A stretch of 64,000 nt of DNA from Lepidodermella squamata (GCA_047495785.1 JBLDXI010000007.1:1240001-1304000), one strand, 5' to 3'. Counted from the first letter of the stretch, positions 1 to 12,304 are shown. Program-made: numbers and translations. The notes: generated by a model not told the origin, from the sequence alone.

Positions 1-1454
1 ATGTAAGCAACTATAAGATCGAAAATTACAACCTGAATCTGAAATATTGCTCGGAGAAAATATGGTACAACATACATTCCGGAAGTCATCATCTTCATCA
101 GGATTCATTTATACAGGCGGAGAGAGCCGAAACTTGAATGAATGTGCGAATGAAGCCAAATTTGAGTTGGCTAACTTTTGAGCTGGGAACTGATAATCCT
201 CAGTGTCTTTTGTTAATCCTGAGGTGAGTCTCAAGTGCTCGTCAAATCAACCCGCCATCTTGTGCAAACCAATATTTCTAATGGGTAAACTTCTTGACGA
301 ACATCTGCACTTGCGTTTTTACTTCAACTAATAAGAAAATTATAATGAATTAACTTTAAGGCGAATAATAACACGACGAAAATATTTGCGAACTGACACA
401 AATTTTCGGCTTGATTTCGGCTAGTTAGTTGAGTTTATCTCACATGATGAAGAACTGCCAAAACTGCCTTTACGAGGTGCGACAATGCCGATTAACGCCG
501 ATTAGCCCGATTATTATTTTCATCGGGGTGAGTTTTTTTTTAGATTTTTTCACAAGCAAATTACCGTAAATACCGAATTATAAGGCACTGCCTTATATTT
601 TTTCGTAGGGTATTTCCAGAAAATTGAATTGCTCGCCTGCCCATATTTGAATAATCTAGAGTAATATAGAGCAGTGCGCGAAGTAGGATCCTCGAACTAG
701 GGGGTATTTTCATGCCCTAATTCCCCTGTGGTCCCCCTGTGGTTTTTTGGGGGATTTTCCGCTGCGGCCTGACGAAGCGAAGCTTGACGGAGAAAATCCG
801 GAGAAATTTGGTCCAACCGGGTAAAATAACGAAAATTACCGAACCAGTTACCATCGGAATTTTCCACCGCTGCATTATCTATTATCTATTTCTTCACTAA
901 TTGCGCAACCTCTGGGACACGCCGTAATTCCTAATTAGCGACGTTATTACAGCTAATTAGCTGTAAGTATATCTCACAACTCACAAGTGGTGAGAGAACG
1001 GGCTTTTTAGAGTTGTGACCATTTTTGGCAACGGAGTTTCTGGCATAATTCAGCAAGAAAATTCTATTCATTTGGAACGTTAAAAATTCAAGACAATTTA
1101 GCTGAGTTTTCGTAGGTTCATCTGTCGGGCTCATCAATTGAGCTGAATTTTTGCAATTATTTCGATACTGTATAAATAAAAACTGAATTGATTTGTTTGG
1201 GAATCGCTTTTTTGTCGAAATTTCAAAATGACCTCGGTGTTTTACAATTTTCATGGCTTATCAAGCGCGGAGAAAACTACGCTGGCAACTTGCCGAGCTG
1301 ATCGACTTGTTCACGACTATATAGCAATAACAATTGATATTTTGATCCCGAATTTAATTTCCGCGCGCATAAGTATTTGTTTTACTGAAGAATTTCATTC
1401 CCACGCGGTAGCTTATGAAAAAACTCACTGTATTTTTATTCTATTAAAAGAAAC
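1..1454. other. intergenic region, no gene seen
   Basis: No convincing coding sequence is visible on either strand; open stretches are short and lack family resemblance. The only structure recognised is a copy of a dispersed repeat at about 780-925. A GC-rich stretch near 700-800 with G and C runs looks repeat-derived but no ends could be defined. Confidence 0.5.
780..925 (-). repeat. dispersed repeat family A, partial copy
   Basis: This stretch is the reverse complement of parts of 7100-7340 and 24240-24497. The shared core, read on the minus strand, is CTGGTTCGGTAATTTTCGG followed by a TTTTACCCGGTTGGA-like block. The end block, read on the minus strand, resembles GCGTGTCCCAGAGGTTGCG. It looks like an old non-autonomous element; no target duplication could be fixed. 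Confidence 0.65.
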
Positions 1455-3673
1455 ATGTTTCAGGTTAACAGAATATTTTTTTCAATTGCTGCTTTGGTCT
1501 GTCTTTCAGGCGGCTTAGCAGCGAATGTCCTTCTTCCAGAGTTTTCATTTTCTGGCAAAGATACAGGTAATAATTGCCGAAATGCAACAGGAATGTCCCG
1601 AAGAGCTGTCAATTTTCAGACAAGGAAAATTGGTATTTTTTATCGAAAAATACGCTAGGTACTCGCGAGTTGCCCATTCAACCTGCCGGGGCCTCTGGTT
1701 TCCCCTTCTACAAAGCGGAATGGGCGGCTTACGCTGTAATTTCAAAAAAGGTCCAAACAATATTAGCTGAAATAATTTAATTTAATTTTCCTTATTTTTA
1801 TTTGAAGATGCTGAAAAATGTAGATGGATTGTTTCTGAGTGTTTCACTAAATATTGACCCTAACAAGCAATCAGACGGACTGCTTGTCTTCATTTTAAAA
1901 CCTGATTCGCTGCAAGCTTTTGACGAATGTAAATCTATAAAATTACTGCGTAATCTCATTCATTTCTTTTGACCTAATTCAGTCGAAGCATGCAATGTTT
2001 TCATGGGTCAACAAATTCGTGGTTTGATTGTTCAAAGCTTTTACGGGGCAAACGTGGGATACGTGTATTTTCGCAACGGCACCGAGGCTATAGAACCCGA
2101 CAAATTGGGCTTCGTTAATGCGCGCAGCTTAGCCGGGGGCGTTTCACTGAATGACGCGGCGTATGGTGACCACAGATATGAGATTTCTATCGAAAACGAT
2201 GTTCTGAAGGTGATGAAACCAGTTCTCGAGCTTGAAGTTTAACAATTTGGATTCTTTCAGGCTAAGGTCGTGAGCAAACAAGGTAGTACGGTGGATTTGG
2301 TGACCGGAGCATCGATAGCTGGCTTCAAGACAGGAGGACCCTTTGTTGTAGGCGTTGCTGCAGAAAATAGTGCGAGGTACCCTAGTAACATGACTGGAAG
2401 ATTGTACTCGTTCGAAACCTACGTCACTTCTGGCACTTCTGGTATCCAAATTCAGCCGGTAATATCTGAGGCAAGATTCTTGCCTCCAACCCCTTCGACA
2501 ACTGCGATGACCACACCTTCTTCAACCCCATCGGCATCTTCGAAGGAAGGTTCCAGCTCACCATTGGCCCGATACATACCAAGAATACCTGGTTTTCGAA
2601 CCAACCCGCTTACAATTGGCAAGATAATGGATCATTGCGATGATTTCGCAGCTTCGAAAGCCTTCCCTCCAAATAACAACCAACCGAACCCTATAACCTT
2701 CATTTTCATCATAAGCTCACTGCGGGGCGTCGACAATGTTGAGCAGAAGATCGATGTTGACGTCATCATGTTCGCGAAATGGAGGGTGACAACTTGTCCG
2801 AAGAAATCTGATGACTGGCATGTCGGCAGTGATGACAGTCAAAAATTAATGGTTACAACAGCGAAAGAAGTCTGGCTGCCAGCTGCGAGATTCACATCGA
2901 CAGCTTCGGCGAATTACCATCTCGACGGTTTTCACGATGATTTAACAGTTTATATGGATGTCCCGGAAAAGGGCGACAACATCACGCTGGATTTCTATTG
3001 GTTGAGAGAGGGCCGTCTCGAGACAGACTGCCCGTTGAACCTTGACAACTTCCCATTCGACACTCAGCAATGCGACTTTACGTTTCAAATGATTCGAAAT
3101 CACGACCGAGTCCAATACTCGGCCATCTATTTTGATTGGACTGAGGACAATGAGACCGCGGAGTGGCGGCTAACTCGTATGGAGAAAAATACGTCGATTC
3201 GAGACTTTATGGGTGAATACGTTCATGCCGCTAATTTTTCAATCACAATTAAACGAATCCCTGACTACTACCTATTGAATTTGGCCCTGCCAAGTGCTGT
3301 CATGTCGTGTATCAACTTGCTGACGTTTTTCCTGCTACCCGAGACTGCTGAAAGGCCCACATTCACAGTCACATCGCTTCTAGCCCTGGTCGTAGCCCAG
3401 GCCGATGTAAGATCGGTTCTGCCTCAGACAGCAAATCGGTCCTTACTGGGTGACTACATCATGCAACTGGTGTTTTTCGCCGCAGCTATCACAATTTACC
3501 AAATGGCGACGGTCTGGCTGGTTGCGAGCTGTAGAGGAGGTGAGAAAGTGGGTGGAATGTTTAGGAAACGCATCACTGTGGTGAGACTGATCGACGTCAT
3601 CGCGTTCATCCTTTCTCTGGCCGGCTTTATCGGCATTCACGTTTACGCCTACTTGGCTATTCGCAACATGTAA
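1455..3673 (+). CDS. Cys-loop ligand-gated ion channel with N-terminal lectin-like module (paralogue 1)
   Basis: Five exons: 1455-1566, 1620-1750, 1808-1928, 1983-2209, 2261-3673; the join gives 470 + 197 = 667 residues without a frame break. Residues 1-23 are a signal peptide. Residues ~24-257 form a beta-rich module of no family I can name (concanavalin-like in character; motif GGPFVVGVAAEN). A Pro/Ser/Thr-rich linker follows at ~258-308. The ligand-binding domain begins at about 321 with CDDFAASKAFPPNN; the Cys-loop CPLNLDNFPFDTQQC lies at ~454-468 with the usual 13 residues between cysteines. M1 is at ~533-555, M2 ~562-585 (ERPTFTVTSLLALVV, with Glu at the -1' position and Leu at 9'), M3 ~592-618 and M4 ~637-663. 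The M3-M4 loop is only ~20 residues. The -1' Glu suggests cation selectivity; this is inference. The ligand is unknown. Intron 2 ends in AAG instead of CAG/TAG. Confidence 0.88.
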
Positions 3674-4307
3674 CCCTCTAGTAATTTTTTTCAGCCTGTG
3701 CAAAAATTCAGGTTAATTCGCAGAAATAGCGTGGAAAAATAGATGTTGTGCAATTTTCAATACAATTTTTTCGAACATTTTATATTAAATTTTTCATCGT
3801 TATTTTATCGTGGTTTTATGTATTGAATTTCATGAACACGACACGTTTATTTACCAGCGTTATAAACATTTGTTTCTGTTCAATAAAAACAGCTAAAGAG
3901 GAAAGCCTTTGATGGAAACCCAAAAATAGCAAAATGAATTGGATGAAAATCGATGATTTGAAAATAATGCTTTATTAACAGCGTGGGGAGTAATCTAGCC
4001 GGAAAAAGGATTTTCGGTAGCTGTTCAACTGTCAAACAAAAATTTTGGCAGCGAGAAACTACATGCGTATATTTCAATCGACCCAGGTCGAAAACTGACG
4101 GAATTTTTTCAATGTTTCGACAGAAGCAACAAACGTTTTTTGTTCCGCTCCCAGAGTCCATTAAGGCCAAAAATGCTTCGCAATCAACAGAGCCGCCAGA
4201 CCTTGTAACAACTTACCAAGAAAAACTGAAAATTTAGCCTGATAATGCAAGAAACGCTCATTCCAATGACACCATTCTCCAAAAAAATTACTCACCGCTA
4301 TTGGAAG
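3674..4307. other. 3' flank and intergenic, no gene seen
   Basis: Contains an AATAAA-type poly(A) signal near 3880 that suits the upstream receptor gene. No further feature is recognised before the MITE starting at 4310. Confidence 0.45.
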
Positions 4308-4309
4308 TA

Positions 4310-5490
4310 CCGTAACGCGCCCTAAATTTGGACACCCCAAATTTGGACACTTTGAGCTTTAGCCCCAAATACCAATTTGTGCATAACTGATACAAATTTA
4401 AAAATTTCACTGAAAAATAGCTCCCTTCATGGGCTTTCCAACGGTACCGAATTTGCCAATACTTTTTATGTACTATCGATTTGCGAAAAATCACCGAAGC
4501 TCGATCACTCAGAAAGGTGTTTTGGGACCCCCCTTGCCAAATGCTCACCTGTGAACGGTTGGGACTGAAATTTGTTTTGCACATGGGGATTTACCTAAAC
4601 TAAATTCTGTAAAAAAATCTCGGCAGAAGGACACGCCAATTTTGACACAGGTGACTTTGAATTTAGCCTCTAAATTTGGACACTTTTAATGATATTTTTA
4701 TCTCTATGCATATGCAAACGAAATGTATGCTTTTTGTCAGTTTTTGAAAAGAATGGCAACGCATTGATGGAACCTTGGAATTAGCTTAATGACTCCCGGC
4801 CTAGGCTATGCTTTCATGAGTTTGGCTAGAGAGCATAGAGAATAATAATGAATCCGAATACAAATCCGACGGCGCCCAATCTTTAATTAAACAGGTGAAC
4901 AGCAGGTACCATGGGACTAATGACAGTTCAATTTCGGTAAATAATATCAATAGTTCGGCGATAAAGAAACTGAGTTTGAGGTTAAACCATGGGTTGAGGT
5001 TTGAATGAGTCCCTCCGTCTACTTTCTAAGTGAGACTCGGTGCTTCAGAGACATTTTCACCTGGTTTATCATAGTTTTGAGAAGATTCATCGTTCATAAA
5101 GGTATTAAAAGCCTGGTGTATTATTGGTATTGCGTACATCTGCATTAAATCTGACGATGAGTGAATCCTATCGGTAGCAATATTTTAGTGTCAAGTGGCT
5201 ACAAAAGTCGCCTTTAAAAACACGAGAAAAATTGCGCAACAAGGAATAAAATGTGTGTAAGGTCGAATTAGCATATGCAAATGAGGTGTCCAAATTTGGG
5301 AACGAGTGTCCAAATTTAGAGGTTTCTTTACCTATTTTTTTAAAATCAAGGTGAGCTTCTAAATTTTCCAAACTTCACCTGTCCACGCAGATTCTTTGGG
5401 CGGAGGTTTGGCTATTTTTTTCCATTTTTTTAGACGAAAAATTTTTAAAATTAAAAAAGGTGTTTTGTCCAAAGTTAGGACGCGTTACGG
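4310..5490. mobile_element. 1.18-kb MITE-like element with inverted ends and TA duplication
   Basis: The left end starts CCGTAACGCGCCCTAAATTT and the right end, read in reverse complement, starts CCGTAACGCGTCCTAACTTT. The similarity extends about 24 bp with few mismatches. Both ends are flanked by TA (4308-4309 and 5491-5492), the signature of Tc1/mariner-type insertion. There is no transposase reading frame, so it is non-autonomous. The interior repeats CCAAATTTGGACAC-like motifs and contains a GCATATGCAAATGAG block also found near 24030 and 35720. Confidence 0.75.
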
Positions 5491-5874
5491 TAAAATTCAT
5501 GTAAAAAAACGAGAAATTTACATGTAAACATGCATGGCGAAAAAGAATAAAAGATTTAATCAAGTTTTTTGCAATATTTAAGGAGGAGTTTTGTAATTTA
5601 ATTTAGGCTTCATTTTTCTGCGAGAGTTAACACTCTGATCACTCCGTTCTCTATGTTTTTCCTGTATGGACTAAAAGCGACAAGGTGGCATTTTTCAAAC
5701 CAAGCTTCCAGCCAAGCTATTTAAGTCAAAGGTAGAATAACAGGCTTAACTCGTTTATTCTCTTAAAAATCGGCAATCAATTGGTCGTCCTTACTTTCAT
5801 CAAGGAAACATTAACAATAAAAAACGCTAAAACAATGATAAACAATGAAGTCTTTCTGTTTGTGCGATATGTTT
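5491..5874. other. intergenic, no gene seen
   Basis: AT-rich spacer between the MITE and the 3' end of the ankyrin gene on the minus strand. A possible minus-strand poly(A) signal (TTTATT in the plus strand near 5755 and 5818) is the only thing seen. Confidence 0.4.
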
Positions 5875-6942
5875 TCACATCTCGTTTTGACTAGCTGACA
5901 GCGACATCAAGAAGTCAGCAATTCCGAAATGCCCTCGTTCATTAGCTTTTTCAATAGGCGTTGAACCATTCATGGTTTTCGAATTCGCAATTTCAGGCTT
6001 CGATTGACACAAATACCGAACTATTTCAATGTGACCACCTTGAATTGCGAGAAAAATCGCTGAACTGTTGTCAATTTCGTGGTCAGCCTTGCAGAATACC
6101 GTCACATCAGCCCCGGCTTCGACCAGTAGTTTCACAATATCCAAATGGCCAAGACCGGCTGCTTTCATAACCGCTGTTCGATGCCATCGATTCTGCTCAT
6201 TAACTTCGCAACCAATCGATAACAGATATTTGACAATTTCAATATTTCCAGACCCAGCAGCTGATGTTAAAATTGTTTCATAGCGAGAAGCTTTCTTCGA
6301 TTTCAAAAGTTTCGGATCGGATTCGATGAGAAATTTAAGCACATCGAGATGGCCCTCTTGAGTTGCGAGATGGGCCGCGGTCATGTCGTCCGAGTCCAGT
6401 AACCTAGTTTTCGCACCTTTTTCAAATAGAAGTTTAACGCCAGGCAGGTAACCAAAGGAAGCCACGCGATGCAGGGCAGTTACATCGCTGAAATTTGTTG
6501 CATTGAAGTTGACCTTCATTTCTTCAATTAAATACCGCATGACCTCAACGCTCTCGCCGTCACAGGCGTTGAGCAAGGGCGTTCGTTTGTAGAACTCTCG
6601 AGCTTCGGCCAGTTTCGGGTCAGTCTCGCAAAGCAGTTTCACGATTCCGAGATGGCCATTCAAACAGGCGAGATGAATCGCCAGGGTGTCTTCCTCCACC
6701 GCGTTCTCTCGAGCGTCATTTCGAACCTTTGCCCAAACATCGGCGTCATGCTCTTCGATCAGGTAATGCGCTAATTCCAAGTGGCCATTTTCGCAGGCGA
6801 TATGTAAAATTCGCTTGCATTTGTTCCATTCGTCGGCGAATTCAGCAGCGTATTTCACGCAATCAGCCGGAAGTTCGTTGAGAATTCGCTTGATTTTATG
6901 TAAATCGCCACACTTGGCAGAGCTATGGAGAATTTTCGCCAT
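5875..6942 (-). CDS. ankyrin-repeat protein
   Basis: A 355-residue protein made almost wholly of ankyrin repeats, about nine or ten. Typical units are ACENGHLELAHYLIE, ACLNGHLGIVKLL, TQEGHLDVLKFLIE, AAGLGHLDIVKLLVEAGADV and IQGGHIEIVRYL. There is no signal peptide, membrane segment or second domain, so it is probably a cytosolic protein-protein interaction scaffold with unknown partner. I chose MAKILHSSAKCGDL as the start because it opens the first repeat and lies just after an ACAG acceptor-like sequence. An in-frame ATG at 7035 would add 31 residues with no ankyrin character. Confidence 0.85.
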   Translation of the reverse strand: MAKILHSSAKCGDLHKIKRILNELPADCVKYAAEFADEWNKCKRILHIACENGHLELAHYLIEEHDADVWAKVRNDARENAVEEDTLAIHLACLNGHLGIVKLLCETDPKLAEAREFYKRTPLLNACDGESVEVMRYLIEEMKVNFNATNFSDVTALHRVASFGYLPGVKLLFEKGAKTRLLDSDDMTAAHLATQEGHLDVLKFLIESDPKLLKSKKASRYETILTSAAGSGNIEIVKYLLSIGCEVNEQNRWHRTAVMKAAGLGHLDIVKLLVEAGADVTVFCKADHEIDNSSAIFLAIQGGHIEIVRYLCQSKPEIANSKTMNGSTPIEKANERGHFGIADFLMSLSASQNEM

Positions 6943-7490
6943 TGGAGGTGTTCTCTGTTTGTAAAATTTTAAGAAAATAATTCTAATGATATTTTTGCTT
7001 AATGTAGCAAGTAAATCTAATCGTAAAACATCCACATCGAACGCGATTTTATGAAAAAAAGTAACGCATTTTTTTCCATATGCGAGACTAATTTTGAACT
7101 ACAGCGTGTCCAAGAGGTTGCGCAATTTTTTTTAACTTTTTGTAGGAAATTTAACTAATTTCTTTAAATTGAACCTACCGAGAGAATATTCCATCTTTTA
7201 TCCGCGATTTGAACGAAGAAAAAAATGCATAGCAAAGAAAACCCGGAAAAACCAGATGGTAAAACTGGTTCGGTAATTTTCGGTATTTTTTACCCGGTTG
7301 GAAATAATTTCTCCGAATTTTTTTAATCCCATTAACTATTTTCGTAATGTTTTAATTTTTCTTAAAATTATCTGGCCATGAGATGTGACTTCGTCTCTTG
7401 TTTCAGAGTTTCTCTATCCTTTTCCGTGTATTTTCTTTGCTTGCATTACTTATGGGACTAAATGGATTGCAAATGGACCAGTGGATTGAA
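6943..7490. other. spacer holding a dispersed repeat
   Basis: No coding sequence seen. Most of it is the family A repeat listed at 7100-7340. Confidence 0.5.
7100..7340 (+). repeat. dispersed repeat family A, long copy
   Basis: Shares with 24240-24497 the start CAGCGTGTCC..AG.GTTGCG, a block CCTACCGAGAGAATATTCCAT, the core CTGGTTCGGTAATTTTCGG and an end TAATCCCA.TAAC. A third, inverted partial copy lies at 780-925. It is probably a short non-autonomous transposon remnant of about 240-250 bp. Confidence 0.7.
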
Positions 7491-8882
7491 CTAAATTGAA
7501 CTAAATGATTTATTTGACTCGAAAATTACCTTTAACGACGGTTCGATAACAGTATAGCGCATCTTTTCGGTGAGATTTGACAGCAACTGCTGCAAATTAT
7601 CGAGGTCATTCCCAGGTTCGGTATTCAGCTTTTTCAGTCCTGCCAAGATCGAACCCGCAACATGGGCCTCAAGTCGTGCCAGGGCGTAATTTGAGGCAAT
7701 TGTCTCATGCTGCATTTGCTCAACAACCAGGGTTGTTATTGGATCGTAATTTTTATCAGCTTTGAAAATCGACCTGGTTGTAGCTATGATTTGCGAGAAT
7801 TTCTGGCGAATAGGCGACTCTGGTTCGTCCACGACGGTATATTTTTTGGCCATTATTTCAAGCAATGAGACAATTTCTTCTTCCTGCATAGCGAGCTATT
7901 GAAATGATCAAACAAAATTTTAAACTCATGCGGTCAATTAGTGCCAAAAATTATGCGCTTTTCGTCAAAACGTTTTAAACTGCCAAAAATCAGATAAAAA
8001 TAGAAAGATTTCCCGGATAATCAGAAAATCAACTTGGCCAATTTTTGTCCAAATTTGAGAATTTTTCGGGCTAAATTCGAAAACAAGTTTCGTCCAAAGT
8101 TGACCCTCGTTTTTTCAAATTTCTTACGTGTCTGCCAAGCCATATAGTTTCAATGCGAACTCGTTCCATATGGCGAAGCAGGCAAATTTCGCAAAACTCT
8201 CGTTTGCAATGGTCACATTTTTTAGGATCGTTGGTCACTGGCAGATGAGTGCAATCGTCCATGACGGCGTCGTAATCACCCACCACCGTGGTTTCGTCTC
8301 GATCTTTCACCAAATCCGACAGTTTTTGAACGGCATAGTTTGTCGCGAAGCCTTGAAAAAATTGATAATATTCAACATTCAATAAAAATAGCAATTCGAA
8401 CATCCAGCATTTGGTGAACTATGAAAATTTCAACTAAATTTCTCTTTCATTATTACGAAAAAAGTCCACATTTAAAAAATTAAAATCCGAATTTTTTTGG
8501 TATAAACGATGATCTCCAAGGATTAATAATTACGCATGGTTGATCAGAATCTTAAAAAATCGAAAACTATTTTCAATACTAGATATAGGAGTTGTTCTTG
8601 TACCTCTAGCCAGGTTGGGTCCAACCTTATAGGAATAGTCGCATTGCGAACACTTCAAAGTGTCGAAATTAGCGAACTGCTCGCCGATACAACCTTCGCA
8701 AATTTGATGGCCACAATCAGGTAACACCTTCAACGGATGGCCGCCAAGATCGGAGCTCGACCTTCCACATTTGAAGCATTTCAGAAGCTGAATACGTGAA
8801 CATCACAAAATTGGCTGAAGTAAAACCAACTTGGACCTGTACTCACCATTCGGAAGTCACCTTCCGCATTCATTTGCGACAT
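7491..8882 (-). CDS. TRIM-like RING-finger protein (probable E3 ubiquitin ligase)
   Basis: Four exons on the minus strand: 8882-8847, 8787-8604, 8351-8128, 7895-7491; the join reads 282 residues. A C3HC4 RING is complete: Cys16, Cys19, Cys37, His39, Cys42, Cys45, Cys58, Cys61, then VGPNLARGFATNYAVQKLSDL as in TRIM proteins. A second zinc-binding segment (KCDHCKREFCEICLLRH, ~118-134) has B-box character. The C-terminal ~130 residues (starting MQEEEIVSLLEIMAKKY) look helical and may form the coiled coil. By family, it should transfer ubiquitin from an E2 to a bound target; no target can be inferred. Intron 2 uses an AAG acceptor. Intron 3 (232 bp) holds repeat remnants related to the MITE at 4310. 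The last exon could splice on at AAAG/GTAATT, so the C-terminus is uncertain. Confidence 0.78.
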
Positions 8883-9684
8883 ACTTGGTTCGAAAACGAG
8901 AAGATAATGGCAAAAGGGTCTCTTGAAACCTGAAATAAATGAAACCTTTTGACGAATGACTAAAAATAACTGTGGTTGATTTTATGCGCGGCCTTAGAAT
9001 TAGGTCATCCGTGACACCTTGTGCAGTTAGTTTCGTTTTAAACTCGCACCTTCTGCCAACACACGGCCAGACGGACAACGGCATGGAGCCATGGAGTGAA
9101 TGTTTATTCTATTTTGAATTATTGGTATCCAGGTCGAGATTTCGAATGAAACTCCTTTTAATTTAGCTAAGAAGATCATAACCTGAGGAAAAATCGCTCG
9201 AGCTCAACTGTTGAGTATAGTGCCGTCGTATTCAGAGTGAAATAATGCGTAAAATATAATCTAATCTGTTACCGCTTTTTGCTTGACTGTCACCTCAAAA
9301 CTCACGTGTAACTTGAAAGGCTTTAACAACGCGAACGATATTTCGTGCAAAAATCAATATTGAACATTTTTCTCACTTCTCACAGTGTTTGATCACGAAG
9401 AACTGTCGAAGCTACAGATGTCGAAGAGGTAGCTACCAAGCTAGCTCGCGAAATTCATGCGTTCAGTTTCAATCTTGACTTTTATTAAACAAAAATTCAT
9501 AAAAAAAGAACCTGAACAAACATATGGCTGGCGTTGATCATCGTCGTGACGTTTCCACTTCGAGCAAACATGCGTTGATTCAGGAAAAACGAATAAGTTC
9601 TAACACCAGATCTGGCGGAAAATCATCCTATTTTTGCTACACACAGTAGCAAGATCCATCAGTGAAAGCATAGGTAATATCCCA
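8883..9684. other. intergenic, no gene seen
   Basis: Divergent promoter region between the RING gene (minus) and the second receptor gene (plus). No TATA box, repeat or RNA gene could be supported. Confidence 0.4.
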
Positions 9685-12304
9685 ATGATCCATCTGAAAC
9701 TATTTTTGATCGCGTTAGCGACGCAGTGGCCACTTTCAAGCACCTTTTTGAGTAAGTCGAATCAAAATTCATGTCGACTACCATTCAACTTCTTCCACTC
9801 GTAGCCTGTGATGATACAAATCGAATAACTGATTGGTCACTAGGTGGCTCAGATGAAAGTAATCATAATCATCATCATTATCATTATTTTGCTCATTATT
9901 TTGCTTAGCCCAGTTCGATGATTCATTGAACAATTGGAACCACCTCAGCAAAACATCAGACGGATCTCAGGCCCCTGCGCTTATGTCTGCTTCTCCAAAT
10001 TACGTGTATTTTCACAAAGTATCCACTCCGGGGGCACAATCTATTTTCTACACCAAATCGGTAAAGACATAAAATGCGTTTTAATTTTGAATGTACCCGA
10101 TTCTATCTCCTTGCAGGCTTACAATTCAGGGGCGTAACTAAGGGGGGGCCAGGGGGGGCACCGGCCCCACCAGCTGGAAAAATACCCTCAGGGTACCACA
10201 GGGGGGACCCTTTGGTCTGAAAAATTCGGGGCCGCAAATACGTAGAAAAGATGTGCTGGCCCCAAGGCTGGCCCCACCAGTTTGGTAGACCTAGTTACGC
10301 CGCTGTTACAATTTTTCTGACATAAGGATCGTCATCAGTATGTCGGCGACAACATCACTGGATAACTATGCTTTTGTAATTGTTCGTCCTGATGTCATCG
10401 TATCAGGGGGTGCATGTGAGTCATTTGATCGGCTGTTCAAAGCATTGTTTTTAATGGGAACTTGCAGATGGAGACACTGTCAGTCAAATAACGCGGCCAT
10501 TTCAGGGGTTGATTCTAGACATGAATTATTTGAGTCTCGCCGCACGCGTATTTGTGGGTACATACTACTTTCGTGCAGTAAATGACTGGCGAAATTTGTC
10601 ACCCTCCGGTGAGTATAAAAACAGCGTAAGAGTCAGTATGACGATGCAGACACACGTTATTGAGATAATCAGTGGAAAGTTGTCGGTAAGCTTTTTCTTT
10701 CCTCTCCTATTTGCTTGGATTATCCTTTGAATAAGTCGTGGTGGTACGCCCCAGTCAACAATTCCATTACCCAGTTCATCACCGACCTTGATGTATCTGA
10801 CATTTACGGCGGTGGGCCTTACGTCTTCGGGGTTGCAGCGCAAAGCAAAGCGAATCTTACAAATCCTCAAGAAATTCGGCTTTACGGAATTCAAGCTTGT
10901 GGCACTTTTGAGAGAACGACAACCAGCACGACAACTAGCACAGTTGGAGCTAGGACCTCTAGCACAGCAGAAACATCGACGGTAAGGGACTCAACAACTC
11001 AAACAAATCAAGTGACTAATTCAGCAGTCACAACTGAAACTGCAACTACAATTTCCTCACGAAATAACAACGACTCATCGTCAGTTCAACCAACTTCTGC
11101 GAAATCTTCATCCTTGCGGCCAGAAACAACATCGGTTAGTCTTGCAGCCCCGACTCCAACATTCGGACCTGACGCATCAATCGGATCTGCGAGGAGGTTG
11201 TCTGGACTGGATAAACTGATGCCGGCGATTCCTGATCTCTCGCCGAATCCAATCAATGTCAAAACTGTTCTTGCAGTTTGCGATGATTTCGCTGCAACGC
11301 GGAGTGCCCCGCCGAATAACTATCAGCCGAATGAGGTCCAATTCGCTTTCTTCATCACAGAGCTGACCTCTGTCGATACTGTAAACGAGGATATTTCAGT
11401 GGACGGTGTCCTGTTCCTCTCGTGGAATGTTACAACATGTCAGAAAAATACAACTAACCTATTTTTGCAGAGAGATGCTCGCGAAACACTCTACGTTTCC
11501 TCCCCAGACGAAACCTGGCTACCGAAACTTCGTTTCTCGACATCATCAACGGCTAATTTTCTTCTGGAAGGATTCGCTAGTGACTTGACTGTTGTACTTT
11601 CCTCTAACGAGAAAGACTCAAATTATGTCTTGTCTTTCTACTGGTTGGTTGAAGGAAATTTCCAATCCGAATGCCCACTCGGCCCTAAGCTTGCGAAATT
11701 CCCCTTTGACACCCAAACTTGTGATTTCACATTTGAATTTATCAGGCCTTACAGCAGGGTTCAGGCGAAGAAAGTCGTTTTCGAATGGCTTGAGGCTAAC
11801 GAAACAAACGAATGGCGCCTTGTCGATTACAGCCACCAAGCAGCCAGGCGTCGTTATTTCGGCTCGGTCGTACAGGCTGTGGATTTGTCTGTTACAGTGA
11901 AGAGGATTCCCGATTACTACCTGATCAATCTGGCAGCTCCGAGTTTGGTTCTATCTGTCATAAATTGGCTGACAATGCTTTTGCCTCCTGATACTGTCGA
12001 GCGTCCTACTTTCACTGTTACATCCCTGCTGGCTCTGATAGTCGCCCAGGGTGATGTCAGACAGGTTTTGCCGAAGACTTCAACCCGGACTATACTTGGT
12101 GATTACATCGTCGCCCTAGGATTCTTGACGGCGGCTATTACAATCTATGAAATAGTGACAGTTTGGTGGGTCAGAAGCGCGAATGGGGAGAAGAAAATTC
12201 TCCGAGGTAGGATAAGCCTGGTACGATTCCTTGATGTCTTCGCATTTGGGGCGGCTTTTATCGCACTAATCGCGATCAACGCACTGCCACTGGCGAACAT
12301 CTAA
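9685..12304 (+). pseudogene. Cys-loop ligand-gated ion channel, paralogue 2, interrupted by a hAT-type MITE
   Basis: Six exons: 9685-9751, 9805-9858, 9909-10060, 10117-10415, 10468-10685, 10736-12304. Exon lengths 2-5 equal those of the minus-strand paralogue at 18030-20520 (54, 152, 112, 218 nt) once the 187 bp added by the MITE in exon 4 are subtracted. Signal peptide MIHLKLFLIALATQW, lectin-like module, long Thr/Ser-rich stalk, ligand domain with a 15-residue Cys-loop (CPLGPKLAKFPFDTQTC), then M1-M4 (M2 ERPTFTVTSLLALIVAQGD) and a ~20-residue M3-M4 loop. The insertion makes the reading frame hit TAA four codons after the element start. As it stands the gene cannot give full-length protein unless the element is spliced out; everything else is open, so the insertion is probably recent or polymorphic. 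The last intron uses an AAG acceptor. Confidence 0.85.
10119..10313. mobile_element. hAT-superfamily MITE inside an exon
   Basis: The element spans 10127-10305 (179 bp) and is flanked by an 8-bp direct repeat TTACAATT (10119-10126 and 10306-10313). Ends are CAGGGGCGTAACTA and, in reverse complement, CAGCGGCGTAACTA: 14 bp with one mismatch. An 8-bp target duplication plus CAGNGGCGTA-type ends is the hAT signature. The interior is GC-rich (GGGGGGGCCAGGGGGGGC) and has no reading frame. Removing the element and one duplicate restores continuity with the paralogue. Confidence 0.93.
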
